Assembly (NCBI GenBank): GCA_037132075.1
Contig: JBAXPV010000011.1
Span: forward strand, 1-64,000
Direction of reading: 5' to 3'
Source of the DNA: JBAXPV01 sp037132075
Lineage (GTDB): Bacteria; Bacteroidota; Bacteroidia; Bacteroidales; CAIXZF01
DNA length: 64,000 bases
Positions 1 to 9,278 of the stretch are shown here, piece after piece. The notes under the pieces were generated by a model that saw nothing but the letters and a program-made list of their open reading frames with translations, searched no databases and was not told where the DNA came from. Each line of letters starts with the position of its first letter. Positions within the stretch are counted from its first letter, which is position 1. Position numbers and translations under genes: made by a program.

Positions 1-2
1 TG

Positions 3-1295
3 GTTGGTTTTGAGAACGTAAAGCTTCCCTCCTTCGAAGGTTTCTGGTCGAGTGAAGTTAAGATGCCTGACCAGGTCAGCCTTCATAAAGAAAATGTTAA
101 TGGCGTCACTTACAATGTGGCTGAGTTAAAAAAGACGATACTGTTTCCCCAAAAAAGTGGAACGCTTACAATAGAGCCTATGAGTGTTACGGCTGTTGTA
201 CAGGTGAGGACACAAGGGCGCTCACGTACAGGGGATCCGTTTTTTGATAATTTCTTCAACGACCCTGTTTTCGGATCTTCTGTGCAAAATGTAAGGAAAG
301 AAGTTCGTTCAGCCCCTGTAAGCGTTCACATTAAACCGCTTCCAACAGAAGGACAAACTGCCAGTTTTGGTGGGGCTGTCGGGAACTTTACGATTAAAGC
401 CAGTATCGACAAAACAGTGGTGAAAGCCAATGAAGCCCTCAACTACAAGATCACACTGAGTGGCTCCGGTAACCTCGAATTGGTGGATAAGTTAAAAATC
501 GATTTTCCATCAGATTTCGAAGTTTATGACCCTAAGGTAAATAACAGTATCTCTTCCGCTGCAAGTGGAGTTAGCGGCAGTAGGGTATTCGAGTACCTGG
601 TAATCCCTCGTAACCAGGGATCTTATTCCATTCCGCCTGTTAAATTTTCCTATTATGATCTTTCAAAAAGGACCTATGTCAATTTAGAAACTGAAGGTTA
701 TAAAATCAACGTTGAAAAGGGCGCAGGAGGAAGCAGTGCCAGCTATAGTGCTTCAAGCAAAGAAGATGTGAAAATGTTGGGTAGCGACATTCGGTTTGTT
801 CAAACAGGCGATCCACATCTAAGGCCTATTGGGGCAATGTTTTTTCAGACCTCTGTTTTCTGGATCCTTTTTGTGATACCATTTCTCCTTTTTAGTTTGG
901 TAATCCTGATCTGGAATCGTCACATGAAACTAGTCAGCGACCAGGGATTGATGAAAAATAGGAAAGCCACCAAGGTTGCCAAAACAAAACTCAAAAAGGC
1001 TTCGGATTATCTGAAATCTGGATCAGAAGAAGCTTTTTACATTGAAGTTTCTCAAGCATTATGGGGATACCTGGCTGACAAATTATACCTTCCCATGTCT
1101 ACGCTTTCCCTGGATACCGTTGTTGGGGCGATGGAAGATAAGGGCGTTGGAGAAGCGCTGCGGTTGAAATATAAAGAGGTTCTTGAAGAATGTGAATTTA
1201 TCAGGTTTGCCCCTGGTGACAAAGCAGGCAAAATGGATGGCTTGTATCGTAGTGCTTTAGAGGTAGTTACAGCTTCTGAAAAAGAAATAAGTTAA
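3..1295 (+). CDS. batD: BatD family protein (oxygen tolerance / aerotolerance operon), 5' end cut by window
   Basis: C-terminal part of a BatD-like protein. The reading frame is open from base 3, so the first ATG inside the window (63) is not the true start and the 5' end lies outside. The visible part has repeated beta-rich extracytoplasmic segments, a conserved 'VSVHIKPLP' stretch, one transmembrane helix encoded near 840-925, and a cytoplasmic C-terminal region rich in charged helices. This is the usual BatD plan of a large periplasmic domain, a single TM helix and a short cytoplasmic tail. BatE follows after 5 bp, the order seen in Bacteroidota bat operons. Known for the family: linked to aerotolerance and envelope stress, with unresolved biochemistry. 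The assignment rests on architecture plus neighbour. Confidence 0.85.
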   Translation, partial: VGFENVKLPSFEGFWSSEVKMPDQVSLHKENVNGVTYNVAELKKTILFPQKSGTLTIEPMSVTAVVQVRTQGRSRTGDPFFDNFFNDPVFGSSVQNVRKEVRSAPVSVHIKPLPTEGQTASFGGAVGNFTIKASIDKTVVKANEALNYKITLSGSGNLELVDKLKIDFPSDFEVYDPKVNNSISSAASGVSGSRVFEYLVIPRNQGSYSIPPVKFSYYDLSKRTYVNLETEGYKINVEKGAGGSSASYSASSKEDVKMLGSDIRFVQTGDPHLRPIGAMFFQTSVFWILFVIPFLLFSLVILIWNRHMKLVSDQGLMKNRKATKVAKTKLKKASDYLKSGSEEAFYIEVSQALWGYLADKLYLPMSTLSLDTVVGAMEDKGVGEALRLKYKEVLEECEFIRFAPGDKAGKMDGLYRSALEVVTASEKEIS

Positions 1296-1300
1296 CAATT

Positions 1301-2056
1301 ATGACAAAGATATTCTTTAACTTATTTTTAATCTTCATCCTCAGCACCTCTGTTGTGAGAGGGAGTGAGGATCTTTTTCGCCAGGCGAATGATGAATATC
1401 TGAAGAAGAACTGGGACAAGGCGATTGCTTCTTATGAGAAGATTCTTTCTACCGGAAATACCTCATCATCACTTTATTTTAACCTGGGGAACGCCTGGTT
1501 CAAAAAAAACAACCTGCCGAATGCCATCCTGAATTATGAAAAAGCTAAAAAATTAAGTCCGGGTGATGCAGACATTCTGTTTAATTTGAAGGTTGCTAAT
1601 GCAAGGATTGTAGATAAAATAGACGTACTTCCGGAACTTTTTTATAAACGCTGGTGGAAAGAACTACGATCTTTCTTTTCTGTTGATGGATGGGCTATAT
1701 GTACGATAGTGTCTTTAATTCTGTTTTTTGGACTGCTTACGATTTACCTGGTCATGCGTTCTAACGTGATCCGCCGGACAGCTTTCTTTAGCGCTCTCAT
1801 TGCCTTAATAATTGCGATATTTTCGATGATTTTTTCATACCAGTCTTATAACGCGATTTTACATCAAAGAGAGGCTATCGTTTTTGATCCGGCAGTTTCA
1901 GTGAAAAGTTCGCCTGATGAAGCGAGTACTGACCTTTTTATGCTGCATGAAGGAACAAAAGTCACGATCCTCGACAATGTTGGTGACTGGTACAGGGTTG
2001 TTATTGCCAGTGGCAGCGACGGTTGGGTGACTTCAGAAAGCCTTAAGGTCATTTAA
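1301..2056 (+). CDS. batE: BatE-like TPR protein with C-terminal SH3 domain
   Basis: 251 aa. Residues 1-20 look like a signal peptide. TPR repeats follow at about 25-100 ('SLYFNLGNAWFKKNNLPNAILNYEKAKKLSPGD' region), then two membrane helices at about 130-153 and 160-183, and a C-terminal bacterial SH3-like domain at about 190-251 with the usual 'VKSSPDEASTDLFMLHEGT' and 'W..V....G..GW' features. TPR plus SH3 directly after batD is the BatE arrangement. It probably helps assemble a membrane complex with the MoxR/BatA/BatB/BatD proteins, but its partners are outside the window. It starts 5 bp after the batD stop, so it is surely co-transcribed. Confidence 0.85.
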   Translation: MTKIFFNLFLIFILSTSVVRGSEDLFRQANDEYLKKNWDKAIASYEKILSTGNTSSSLYFNLGNAWFKKNNLPNAILNYEKAKKLSPGDADILFNLKVANARIVDKIDVLPELFYKRWWKELRSFFSVDGWAICTIVSLILFFGLLTIYLVMRSNVIRRTAFFSALIALIIAIFSMIFSYQSYNAILHQREAIVFDPAVSVKSSPDEASTDLFMLHEGTKVTILDNVGDWYRVVIASGSDGWVTSESLKVI

Positions 2057-2061
2057 GGCTT

Positions 2062-2574
2062 GTGAGAAAGATCGGCATACTTTCCGACACCCATGGGAAT
2101 GTCCCGCCCGGGGTTTTTACCTTTTTCAAAGAGTGTGATGAAATCTGGCATGCCGGCGATATCGGGGATTTCAAGGTGATCACAGTTTTAAAGAGCATTT
2201 GCCCGGTAAGAGCTGTTTTTGGTAATATTGACGGGGGAATCCTTCGTAAAGAATTTCCTGAGGATCTTTCATTTTATTGTGAAAAGGTGAAAGTCCTGAT
2301 TACGCATATTGGGGGTTATCCGGGTCATTATCCTGCAAAAAATCTGGCCGCTTTGAAACAGGAACAGCCTCAATTGTTTATTTGTGGGCATTCTCATATC
2401 CTGAAAGTAATGTATGATGTAAAGCTAAAACTGCTACATCTAAATCCCGGAGCTGCCGGGAATAGCGGTTGGCATAACTCAATTACCTTGATGCGGTTTC
2501 AAATCAGGGAGGATAGGATTGAAGAGCTCGAGATTTATGACATCCCGAGAAGCGGTCGGGCAGCAAATATGTAA
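2062..2574 (+). CDS. YfcE/MJ0936-type metallophosphoesterase
   Basis: 170 aa. It carries the ordered calcineurin-like metal-binding motifs of small bacterial phosphodiesterases: 'LSDTHGN' near residue 7, 'HAGDIGD' near 31, 'VFGNIDG' near 51, 'THIGG' near 81, 'CGHSH' near 108 and 'NPGAAG' near 128. These supply two divalent metal sites. The start is GTG at 2062, five bases after the batE stop and preceded by a purine-rich TAAGG, so it is read with batE. Family members hydrolyse phosphodiesters of unknown physiological identity; the substrate cannot be inferred here. Length is normal for the family. Confidence 0.88.
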   Translation: MRKIGILSDTHGNVPPGVFTFFKECDEIWHAGDIGDFKVITVLKSICPVRAVFGNIDGGILRKEFPEDLSFYCEKVKVLITHIGGYPGHYPAKNLAALKQEQPQLFICGHSHILKVMYDVKLKLLHLNPGAAGNSGWHNSITLMRFQIREDRIEELEIYDIPRSGRAANM

Positions 2575-2576
2575 GT

Positions 2577-3047
2577 TTAACGAAGCCTGTCCATCGAACG
2601 GATCAGCTTGTCATCTTTCTCAATACCTCTTTTTGCCATCATGATCAGGATTAGCATGATCAAAGGAAAATAACTTCCGGGCCCGTAGTGTGAAGGGATT
2701 GCCACATTTCTTTCAATCACGAAATTGGTATAGAAAAATAGTACTGCGATATACAGGATGTTGATTAATAAAGCAAAACGGATGACCTTAAGCTGTTTTG
2801 GCCTGCTTTTGTAGGAAATAATAGCCAAAATGATGTGTACACTCAACAAAAGATGGAAGCCAAGTAGGGGAAACGTAAAATAAAACGGGAACACATTCCC
2901 TGGATCTGGAGAAATATGAATGAAGCCAGTCAGCATAAGCTTATAATAAGCAAGATCCGACAGATAAACAGCAAAGGGGAAAAAGAAGCAGAGGATAGAA
3001 GCAATTGCTGCTAAGGCCAGGTAGAGATGTTGAATTCGTAGAATCAT
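2577..3047 (-). CDS. DUF4293 family membrane protein
   Basis: 156 aa with four hydrophobic segments (about residues 6-28, 50-77, 85-107 and 122-139). It starts 'MILRIQHLYLALAAI' and ends 'DDKLIRSMDRLR', the hallmarks of the Bacteroidota DUF4293 family. Function is unknown; family members are small four-helix inner-membrane proteins. The gene converges with the metallophosphoesterase, with only two bases between their ends, and diverges from rho, a neighbour it is commonly seen beside in this phylum (recalled, not checked). Confidence 0.85.
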   Translation of the reverse strand: MILRIQHLYLALAAIASILCFFFPFAVYLSDLAYYKLMLTGFIHISPDPGNVFPFYFTFPLLGFHLLLSVHIILAIISYKSRPKQLKVIRFALLINILYIAVLFFYTNFVIERNVAIPSHYGPGSYFPLIMLILIMMAKRGIEKDDKLIRSMDRLR

Positions 3048-3097
3048 TTGAGATTTTTTGCAAAAATATGAAAGAAAATCCCAAAAACACCTTGATT

Positions 3098-3131
3098 TTT
3101 GTTTAAGTGATCGCTATTTGTATTATTTTTG
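3098..3131 (+). promoter_or_regulatory. Candidate rho promoter (Bacteroidota type)
   Basis: TTTG at 3098-3101, 22 bases, then TATTTTTG at 3124-3131, matching TTTG-N19..22-TAnnTTTG. Transcription would start near 3138, giving a leader of about 130 bases before the rho ATG at 3266. That is long enough for leader-based control, but no clear hairpin was identified. Confidence 0.5.
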
Positions 3132-3265
3132 TGACGGATATTTCTATCTGGTATTTGATTACTCCTATTTTTTCGTTTCACAAATCACATTTTTAATCTA
3201 ATTCACCCGGTGGGTTTACCATCATTCCATAATTCTAATGGATTGATTCAATCAATAAATATATT

Positions 3266-5200
3266 ATGTACGACATCATCTCCCTGAATGAGAAATCTCT
3301 TCAGGAATTAAAAGACATTGCGAAAGAACTTGATCTCAAGAAAGTTGATCGCTTAGCAAAACAAGAAATTGTTTACAAAATCCTGGATCACCAGGCACTA
3401 AACCCAAGTCCTGAGATCCTTGCCAAAGAAAAAGTGAGCAGGGAACCCAGAGAGAAAAAACCACGCAAGCCTGTTGGGGGGTCAAATATAGGCCGTGAAA
3501 ACAAAATACAAGAAAAACCTGAAGTTAAGATTTCGATAAAAGACGCACCCTGGACGAAAAAGGAAGAAGCCCCGAAAGAAGTTACTGTGACCCGTGAAGA
3601 AGTCGTTGCCAAGGAAGAAGCTGTAATTAAAGAAAAACCGGCTAATGAAATACGTCCGGGAGCAGAGTCCGTTCGCGACAATCCTCGTGATCCAAACCCC
3701 AGGAAAGATAAATTTCAACGCAATCCAAACCGAGCAAATCGTCCCGAGCGTCCACGCAGGCCTATGAACATGCCTGTTAACATTCCCCAAGGTGACAGGC
3801 CCTTGTTTGAAGAGCTTGAACCCGAATTGCCAGGTGAAAATGACATAACGCAAGATTCAGCTATCGAACCAATCGTTCTTGAAGTGCCTGCGCCGGTGAT
3901 TTTAACAGACGAGAATCAGCAGAGTCCTCAGTTAACCGAATCTACAGAGATTGTTGCAGCTTCCTCTGAACGTGATATTGAATCACAAAGGTTAAACCAG
4001 GAACAACGCAACAGGAATTTTCGTGAGAATCAGTTTAAATACAAAGCTCATGAGAAACCTAAGGAAGAAAATGCTACAGAACTAGACGGCGCTGTTACGA
4101 CAGAAGGTGTTCTGGAGATCATGCCCGACGGATATGGTTTTTTGAGGTCTTCGGATTATCATTACCTGACTTCTCCCGATGATATTTATGTGGGGCAGAC
4201 TCAGATTAAACATCTTGGTGTCAAGACAGGAGACACCATCAGGGGTATCATCCGTATGCCTAAAGAAGGTGAGAAGTATTTTCCTCTTGTAAAAGTCGAG
4301 CTCATCAACGGTCGTAAACCTGAAGATATCAGGGATCGTGTTCCTTTCGAGTTTTTGACCCCATTATTTCCGGAAACCAAATTCAAACTCACCGGCCATG
4401 CCCAGAGTAATATATCAACGAGAATCATCGATATGTTTGCTCCAATAGGTAAAGGGCAGCGTGCCTTGATCGTTGCACAACCCAAGACCGGTAAGACAAT
4501 TCTGCTGAAAGACATAGCCAATGCCATTGCCTCCAACCATCCTGAGGTTTATCTGATTGTATTGCTTATTGATGAGCGTCCTGAGGAGGTCACTGATATG
4601 CAGCGCAGTGTTAATGCTGAGGTGATCGCATCCACTTTTGATGAACCTGCTGAAAGGCATGTCAAAATTTCAAATATTGTACTTGAAAAGGCAAAACGAC
4701 TGGTGGAGTGTGGTCATGATGTTGTAATTCTGCTTGATTCTATTACTCGTCTGGCACGTGCTTATAATACTGTTGCACCGGCATCCGGAAAAGTTCTTTC
4801 AGGAGGAGTCGAAGCCAATGCCTTACACAAACCCAAAAGGTTCTTTGGTGCAGCCCGCCAGATTGAACATGGCGGCTCTCTTACGATCATTGCGACAGCA
4901 TTGATTGATACCGGCTCACGTATGGATGAGGTGATCTTTGAGGAATTTAAAGGTACGGGAAATATGGAGCTTCAGTTAGACCGTAAGCTTTCCAACAAAC
5001 GTATCTATCCTGCAATTGATATTGTTGCCTCAAGTACCCGTAAGGAGGAACTCTTGCTTGAAAAAGAAGTCTTGCAACGCATCTGGGTTTTGAGAAACCA
5101 CCTTGCTGATATGACTCCGCTGGAAGCTATGGATTTCCTGAAAGAAAGGATGAAATTCACCCAGAGTAATGAAGAATTCCTGGTCTCGATGAATAGCTAA
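3266..5200 (+). CDS. rho: Transcription termination factor Rho with long disordered insertion
   Basis: 644 aa against about 420 in E. coli. Order: Rho N-terminal helix bundle (residues 1-45), a low-complexity charged region (about 50-275) rich in K/E/P/R/N with an arginine/proline patch near 140-165, the cold-shock-like RNA-binding domain (about 280-370, '[18 protein letters not shown]'), then the RecA-like ATPase. The ATPase has Walker A 'QPKTGKT' near 411, '[15 protein letters not shown]', Walker B '[16 protein letters not shown]' and the R-loop region '[20 protein letters not shown]'. All catalytic landmarks are intact. The insertion is typical of Bacteroidota and some other phyla, where such regions are reported to affect RNA binding or phase separation. 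Confidence 0.97.
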   Translation: MYDIISLNEKSLQELKDIAKELDLKKVDRLAKQEIVYKILDHQALNPSPEILAKEKVSREPREKKPRKPVGGSNIGRENKIQEKPEVKISIKDAPWTKKEEAPKEVTVTREEVVAKEEAVIKEKPANEIRPGAESVRDNPRDPNPRKDKFQRNPNRANRPERPRRPMNMPVNIPQGDRPLFEELEPELPGENDITQDSAIEPIVLEVPAPVILTDENQQSPQLTESTEIVAASSERDIESQRLNQEQRNRNFRENQFKYKAHEKPKEENATELDGAVTTEGVLEIMPDGYGFLRSSDYHYLTSPDDIYVGQTQIKHLGVKTGDTIRGIIRMPKEGEKYFPLVKVELINGRKPEDIRDRVPFEFLTPLFPETKFKLTGHAQSNISTRIIDMFAPIGKGQRALIVAQPKTGKTILLKDIANAIASNHPEVYLIVLLIDERPEEVTDMQRSVNAEVIASTFDEPAERHVKISNIVLEKAKRLVECGHDVVILLDSITRLARAYNTVAPASGKVLSGGVEANALHKPKRFFGAARQIEHGGSLTIIATALIDTGSRMDEVIFEEFKGTGNMELQLDRKLSNKRIYPAIDIVASSTRKEELLLEKEVLQRIWVLRNHLADMTPLEAMDFLKERMKFTQSNEEFLVSMNS

Positions 5201-5211
5201 TTGTCAGGATT

Positions 5212-6387
5212 TTATCTGAAGTAAATTACGCCACCTGTGCGACAATCGAAACTAGCTTGTTTTGTCTTTGCCGGTAGTTGGAGTGTGTAACCGAATTGGG
5301 GCAGACAAACTGTATTTGTACAGAGGACCTCGTCCCCAATTTTCACAATAGCTTCAACCCAGACAGGCTCTCTTACTATCAGTCCTTTTTTTCTGATTGA
5401 AGGTAATTTCTTGGTTTTGGAGGCTTTCATGAAACGAAAGTCCTTGATAGGCTTGAATGTTAGAGTGATTGCGGTCCCGTCTGCTATTGCCGATTTGGAA
5501 AAACCGGCTGATTTGCTGAAATGGCCAATTACCACGGCTAAGGTGTCAGAAACTTCAGGCAGATAAGGTAATTCTATATCAGAAATGATGATCTCAGTAG
5601 TGCCGGTAAACAGACTTAAGGCCTTTTCTTCCTCAGCTTCCAGACCCTTAATCATCGCCTCGAAAGTGTTTTTTTCGTAGGCTATTTCCTGGAATCCACC
5701 TAGCAGATTTGTTTTGTTTTCTTTGATACGTGCTAGATTCTCGGCAGCATCGCGGGCTCTCTTTAATATTGGATCATCTGTTGTTGTTTTGACCCTGAAA
5801 ATATATTTTGGAAATCGGGACGTGTCAGTGGCTATTGTCTTAAATAAATCAGCATTTAAGTGATAATTGTATTGCATTCTTGCACTAATCATCCTTGTTT
5901 TTGAAACAGGAGAATCCTGTGGTATGGCTTTTTCTCTAATCGGGATTTCTTTAATATTCAGTCCGAGAAGAAAAGACTCAGGGCTGAGAAGGATCTGTGG
6001 CCTATGACAGTTTGGGAATTTCCTGAATGACAGAAAGTAATAATTTGTTGGGTCAGGAATTGAGGACTCACTTATTTTAATCTTGTCCATTGAGAATTCT
6101 ACCATATTGTCCGCAACGACCTTCTCCAGGCCAAGCATATCTTTAGCATTGGCAGCATACACCCCTTTTGTAAAAACAGTTTTGTTGATTACAAGGTGGA
6201 TCTTTAGCATTGTTTGAGGAAGACAATACAACATTCCTTCCTTTTGCATACTCAGCAAAGAATCGCTGGTCGGTGTAATCCTGATTTGCGCCTGGACCGT
6301 ATTATTGCCAAATGCAGTGATAAGAAAGGTGAAGATTATTGCCATCTTTAATTTACAATAATCTTTGTAGATAGGAATTGAATACAT
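5212..6387 (-). CDS. DUF4831 family exported protein
   Basis: 391 aa. An N-terminal hydrophobic segment (about residues 15-33, ending 'VQAQ') looks like a signal peptide; a second possible start is the Met at 6345, which would give a more compact signal. The conserved 'EGMLYCLPQTMLKIHLVINKT' region near residue 50 marks the DUF4831 family of Bacteroidota. No enzymatic motif is visible and function is unknown. It converges with rho (11 bp between stops) and diverges from pstS, sharing an intergenic region of about 100 bp that holds promoters for both. Confidence 0.75.
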   Translation of the reverse strand: MYSIPIYKDYCKLKMAIIFTFLITAFGNNTVQAQIRITPTSDSLLSMQKEGMLYCLPQTMLKIHLVINKTVFTKGVYAANAKDMLGLEKVVADNMVEFSMDKIKISESSIPDPTNYYFLSFRKFPNCHRPQILLSPESFLLGLNIKEIPIREKAIPQDSPVSKTRMISARMQYNYHLNADLFKTIATDTSRFPKYIFRVKTTTDDPILKRARDAAENLARIKENKTNLLGGFQEIAYEKNTFEAMIKGLEAEEEKALSLFTGTTEIIISDIELPYLPEVSDTLAVVIGHFSKSAGFSKSAIADGTAITLTFKPIKDFRFMKASKTKKLPSIRKKGLIVREPVWVEAIVKIGDEVLCTNTVCLPQFGYTLQLPAKTKQASFDCRTGGVIYFR

Positions 6388-6397
6388 TTTGCTTTAC

Positions 6398-6431
6398 TTT
6401 GCAACAAAAGTAAGTAAATTGGATAATTTTG
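6398..6431 (+). promoter_or_regulatory. Candidate pst operon promoter
   Basis: TTTG (6398-6401), 22 bases, TAATTTTG (6424-6431): a full match to the Bacteroidota consensus. The expected start is near 6438, about 50 bases upstream of the pstS ATG. It overlaps the opposite-strand promoter candidate of the DUF4831 gene. Confidence 0.55.
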
Positions 6432-6438
6432 CAGCATA
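6405..6438 (-). promoter_or_regulatory. Candidate promoter of the DUF4831 gene, overlapping the pst promoter
   Basis: On the minus strand TACTTTTG lies at 6412-6405 and TATG (a weak -33) at 6438-6435, 22 bases apart. The start would fall near 6398, about 11 bases before the 6387 start codon. The two divergent promoters occupy the same DNA, so their use may be mutually exclusive. Confidence 0.4.
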
Positions 6439-6489
6439 AACCGAAAAAGGCCCAATCTCAAATATTTGCAAAACAGAATTCTTTAGCGT

Positions 6490-7509
6490 ATGGGGATACT
6501 AAAAAATATGTTTAAATTGTTTTCTAATAAAAAAAGGTCGTTAGCTACAGTGAAATTATTCTCAATAATAGTTTTTTTTTGTTTGTTGATGGCATTTTCG
6601 TCATGTGGCGATTCGGGAGGAGGCTCAAAGAAAGGAACCCAGGTTTCTGGGACGGTTACTATCAGCGGGGCTTTTGCCTTGTACCCAATGGCAGTCCGCT
6701 GGGCAGAAGAATTTCAGAAAGAATATCCTGATATCAGGATCGACATAAGTGCAGGAGGAGCGGGAAAAGGTATGATGGATGTTTTAAGTGGCATGATTGA
6801 CCTGGGGATGGTTTCCAGGGCCGTAAATCCCGAGGAAATTAAAAACGGGGCTTTCCCGATAAAGGTAGCACGAGATGTGGTTCTTATTACTATAAACGCC
6901 AGAAATCCTAAAATTAAAGAACTGAAAGCAAAAGGGATTAGCAAGTCCATGCTTCAGGAGATGTTTCTAAGTAATTCCATGCATAAATGGGGTATAATAA
7001 ACGGGACATTCAATGGTGATCCTGTTCATGTTTTTACACGCTCTGATGCCTGCGGGGCAGCTGAAGTCATTGGCAAATACCTGGGGGCAAGCCAGGAGGC
7101 CCTGACAGGTGTCGGAGTATTTGGTGATCCCGGAATGGCTGATGCGATCAAGAATGACCCCTTGGCCATTGGGTTTAACAATGTTACCTACGTTTATGAT
7201 ATGGGTACCCGCAAGAAATATCGCGGATTGGAGGTTCTTCCTTTAGACATTAATGAAAACAAGATCATCGATCCTGATGAACAATTTTATGATAATGTGG
7301 ATCTGTTAAGCGATGCTGTCAGGACGGGTAAATACCCGGCCCCCCCGGCTCGTGATTTATTTTTTGTTACAAAGGGGAAACCAACCAATGAGAGCGTTAA
7401 ATTATTTTTGAATTGGGTTCTTACTAAAGGTCAACAGATGTTAAAAGAGGCGGGTTATGTTGAGTTGCACCCTGATCAGCTTGATCAGGTGATATCTAAA
7501 TTGAAGTAG
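6490..7509 (+). CDS. pstS: Phosphate ABC transporter substrate-binding lipoprotein (PstS-type)
   Basis: 339 aa. Residues 1-39 form a lipoprotein signal with lipobox 'FSSC' and lipidated Cys39. The mature part starts with a Gly/Ser-rich linker, then 'GTVTISGAFALYPMAVRWAEEF', 'ISAGGAGKGMMDVLSGMIDLGMVSR' and later 'FTRSDACGAAEVIGKYL', all typical of PBP-like phosphate binders. It is probably anchored at the outer leaflet of the inner membrane and delivers phosphate to PstCA. It is first in a four-gene operon with 4 bp before pstC. The substrate could be another oxyanion (tungstate/molybdate-type relatives exist), but the full pstSCAB order favours phosphate. Confidence 0.88.
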   Translation: MGILKNMFKLFSNKKRSLATVKLFSIIVFFCLLMAFSSCGDSGGGSKKGTQVSGTVTISGAFALYPMAVRWAEEFQKEYPDIRIDISAGGAGKGMMDVLSGMIDLGMVSRAVNPEEIKNGAFPIKVARDVVLITINARNPKIKELKAKGISKSMLQEMFLSNSMHKWGIINGTFNGDPVHVFTRSDACGAAEVIGKYLGASQEALTGVGVFGDPGMADAIKNDPLAIGFNNVTYVYDMGTRKKYRGLEVLPLDINENKIIDPDEQFYDNVDLLSDAVRTGKYPAPPARDLFFVTKGKPTNESVKLFLNWVLTKGQQMLKEAGYVELHPDQLDQVISKLK

Positions 7510-7513
7510 CGGA

Positions 7514-8413
7514 GTGGCAGGTATTACAGTTACAAGGTTTTTAAGGGACAGGCTGCATGGAAGCTGGATGATTATTAGTTTCATCCTGATCATGCTTGTA
7601 CCTATTTTGCTTTCTGTTGGCCTTTATATGAAATCACGATCACTCTTCGATGACCAAGGTATTTTTGATGTGCTGTTTTCAAAGTCATGGAAGCCGATGG
7701 CTGGCAAGTTTGGGCTTTTGCCCTTTATTGTGAGTTCATTATGGGTTACGTTGATGTCATTGCTGATCGCGGTACCCATCTGTTTGTTGACAGCCATTCA
7801 CCTAACCCAATATGCCAAAAGATGGGTGTTAAAAATTATGCACCCCGTCATCGATATTTTAGCAGGTATCCCCTCTGTGATTTTTGGGGTGTGGGGGATT
7901 TTAGTCATTGTGCCTTTTGTCGCAGAAAAGCTTGGACCTACTATTGGAAAGCAGACTTCAGGCTTCACTATTATGAGTGGCGGTTTGGTTTTGGCCGTAA
8001 TGATAATACCCTTTATGCTGAATATTCTCATTGAGGTATTTCGCGCGTTACCTGATGAGTTGTCAGAAGCTGCGCTGTCACTTGGTGCCAGCAAGTGGCA
8101 ATCAATTAAGTATGTGTTAATGAAAAAAGCCTTTCCGGGAATAGTTTCCGCTATCGGGCTTGGCCTTTCGCGTGCGTTTGGCGAAACCATCGCAGTATTG
8201 ATGGTGGTCGGTAACGTAACCCGGATACCAACAGGTTTTTTTCAGCCCGGATATCCTTTGCCTGCCTTGATCGCTAATAATTATGGAGAAATGTTATCAA
8301 TCCCACGTTATGATTCTGCCTTGATGTTTGCGGCCTTGGTGCTATTTGTGATTGTAACCTTGTTTAATTTCTTCAGTCGATTGGCAATCACAAATATAGA
8401 AAAGCACACCTGA
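7514..8413 (+). CDS. pstC: Phosphate ABC transporter permease PstC
   Basis: 299 aa with about six membrane helices. The start is GTG at 7514, preceded by GCGGA, four bases after the pstS stop. The cytoplasmic coupling loop 'EAALSLGASKWQSIKYVLMKKAFPG' (about residues 185-209) is the EAA motif that docks on the ATPase. 'IPSVIFGVWGILVIVP' and 'GLSRAFGETIAVLMVVGN' are conserved in PstC. It pairs with PstA to form the channel. No phoU or phoR gene is adjacent. Confidence 0.9.
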   Translation: MAGITVTRFLRDRLHGSWMIISFILIMLVPILLSVGLYMKSRSLFDDQGIFDVLFSKSWKPMAGKFGLLPFIVSSLWVTLMSLLIAVPICLLTAIHLTQYAKRWVLKIMHPVIDILAGIPSVIFGVWGILVIVPFVAEKLGPTIGKQTSGFTIMSGGLVLAVMIIPFMLNILIEVFRALPDELSEAALSLGASKWQSIKYVLMKKAFPGIVSAIGLGLSRAFGETIAVLMVVGNVTRIPTGFFQPGYPLPALIANNYGEMLSIPRYDSALMFAALVLFVIVTLFNFFSRLAITNIEKHT

Positions 8414-8414
8414 T

Positions 8415-9278
8415 ATGACCGATAAAAGGATCCGCCATATTGAAGAAGGGTTTTTCAGGGTATTGATGTTTTTATCAACTTCTGGAATTGTCATTACCTT
8501 ATTTTTGATCCTAATCAGCATTTTGTTAAAAGGATTACCGGCACTCTCATGGGAAATGCTGAGCCAAACACCTAAAGGTGGTTTCTACTTTGGCAAAGAG
8601 GGTGGGATTTTGAATGCCATTATCGGTTCTTTATATCTTTCTGTGGGATCAACTTTGCTTGCGCTGGTCATCGGCTTACCTGTGGCTTTGTTTATGAATA
8701 TTCACCTGATAAGGTATAAGAAGATTGTTAATTTGGTCAGGTTCTTTCTTGACCTATTGTGGGGAGTTCCTTCCATTGTCTATGGCGCATTTGGTTTTTC
8801 TCTGATGATATATTTTGGGATGAGAGCTTCTTTACTCGCTGGTATTTTGACTGTTACAGTATTTATTCTCCCAATTATGATTCGAGCGATTGATGAAGCT
8901 TTGAAAACAGTTCCCAGGGGATTGCTGGAATCCACCCTATCATTAGGTGCGACGCGTTCTGAGACTTCATACCGGGTATTTGTCAGGCAATCGTATAGTG
9001 GAATCGTTACAGCAATTCTTTTGTCGTTTGGTCGTTCAATTGGGGATGCTGCTTCTGTTTTGTTTACAACGGGTTATACAGATCACATCCCGACGTCCTT
9101 AAACCAGCCGACAGCAACTTTGCCACTCTCCATCTTTTTTCAATTATCTTCGCCTATTGAGGAAGTACAGAACAGGGCTTATGCCTCCGCGGTTGTTCTT
9201 ACAGTTATAATATTGATTATTAGTTTGTTGGTTCGATATTTTGAAAAGCGTTTTCACAAACACAAGATTAAATTCTGA
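8415..9278 (+). CDS. pstA: Phosphate ABC transporter permease PstA
   Basis: 287 aa, about six helices. It carries the coupling loop 'ESTLSLGATRSETSYRVFVRQSYSG' and PstA-type segments 'GVPSIVYGAFGFSLM' and 'SFGRSIGDAASVLFTTGY'. It starts one base after the pstC stop and its stop overlaps the pstB start (TGATG), so expression is translationally coupled. It forms the heterodimeric channel with PstC. Confidence 0.9.
   Translation: MTDKRIRHIEEGFFRVLMFLSTSGIVITLFLILISILLKGLPALSWEMLSQTPKGGFYFGKEGGILNAIIGSLYLSVGSTLLALVIGLPVALFMNIHLIRYKKIVNLVRFFLDLLWGVPSIVYGAFGFSLMIYFGMRASLLAGILTVTVFILPIMIRAIDEALKTVPRGLLESTLSLGATRSETSYRVFVRQSYSGIVTAILLSFGRSIGDAASVLFTTGYTDHIPTSLNQPTATLPLSIFFQLSSPIEEVQNRAYASAVVLTVIILIISLLVRYFEKRFHKHKIKF

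Noticed and set aside
3388..3853. Long antisense reading frames opposite the rho N-terminal region
   Set aside because: They mirror the low-complexity coding sequence of rho, lack recognisable domains and have no promoter or start context.
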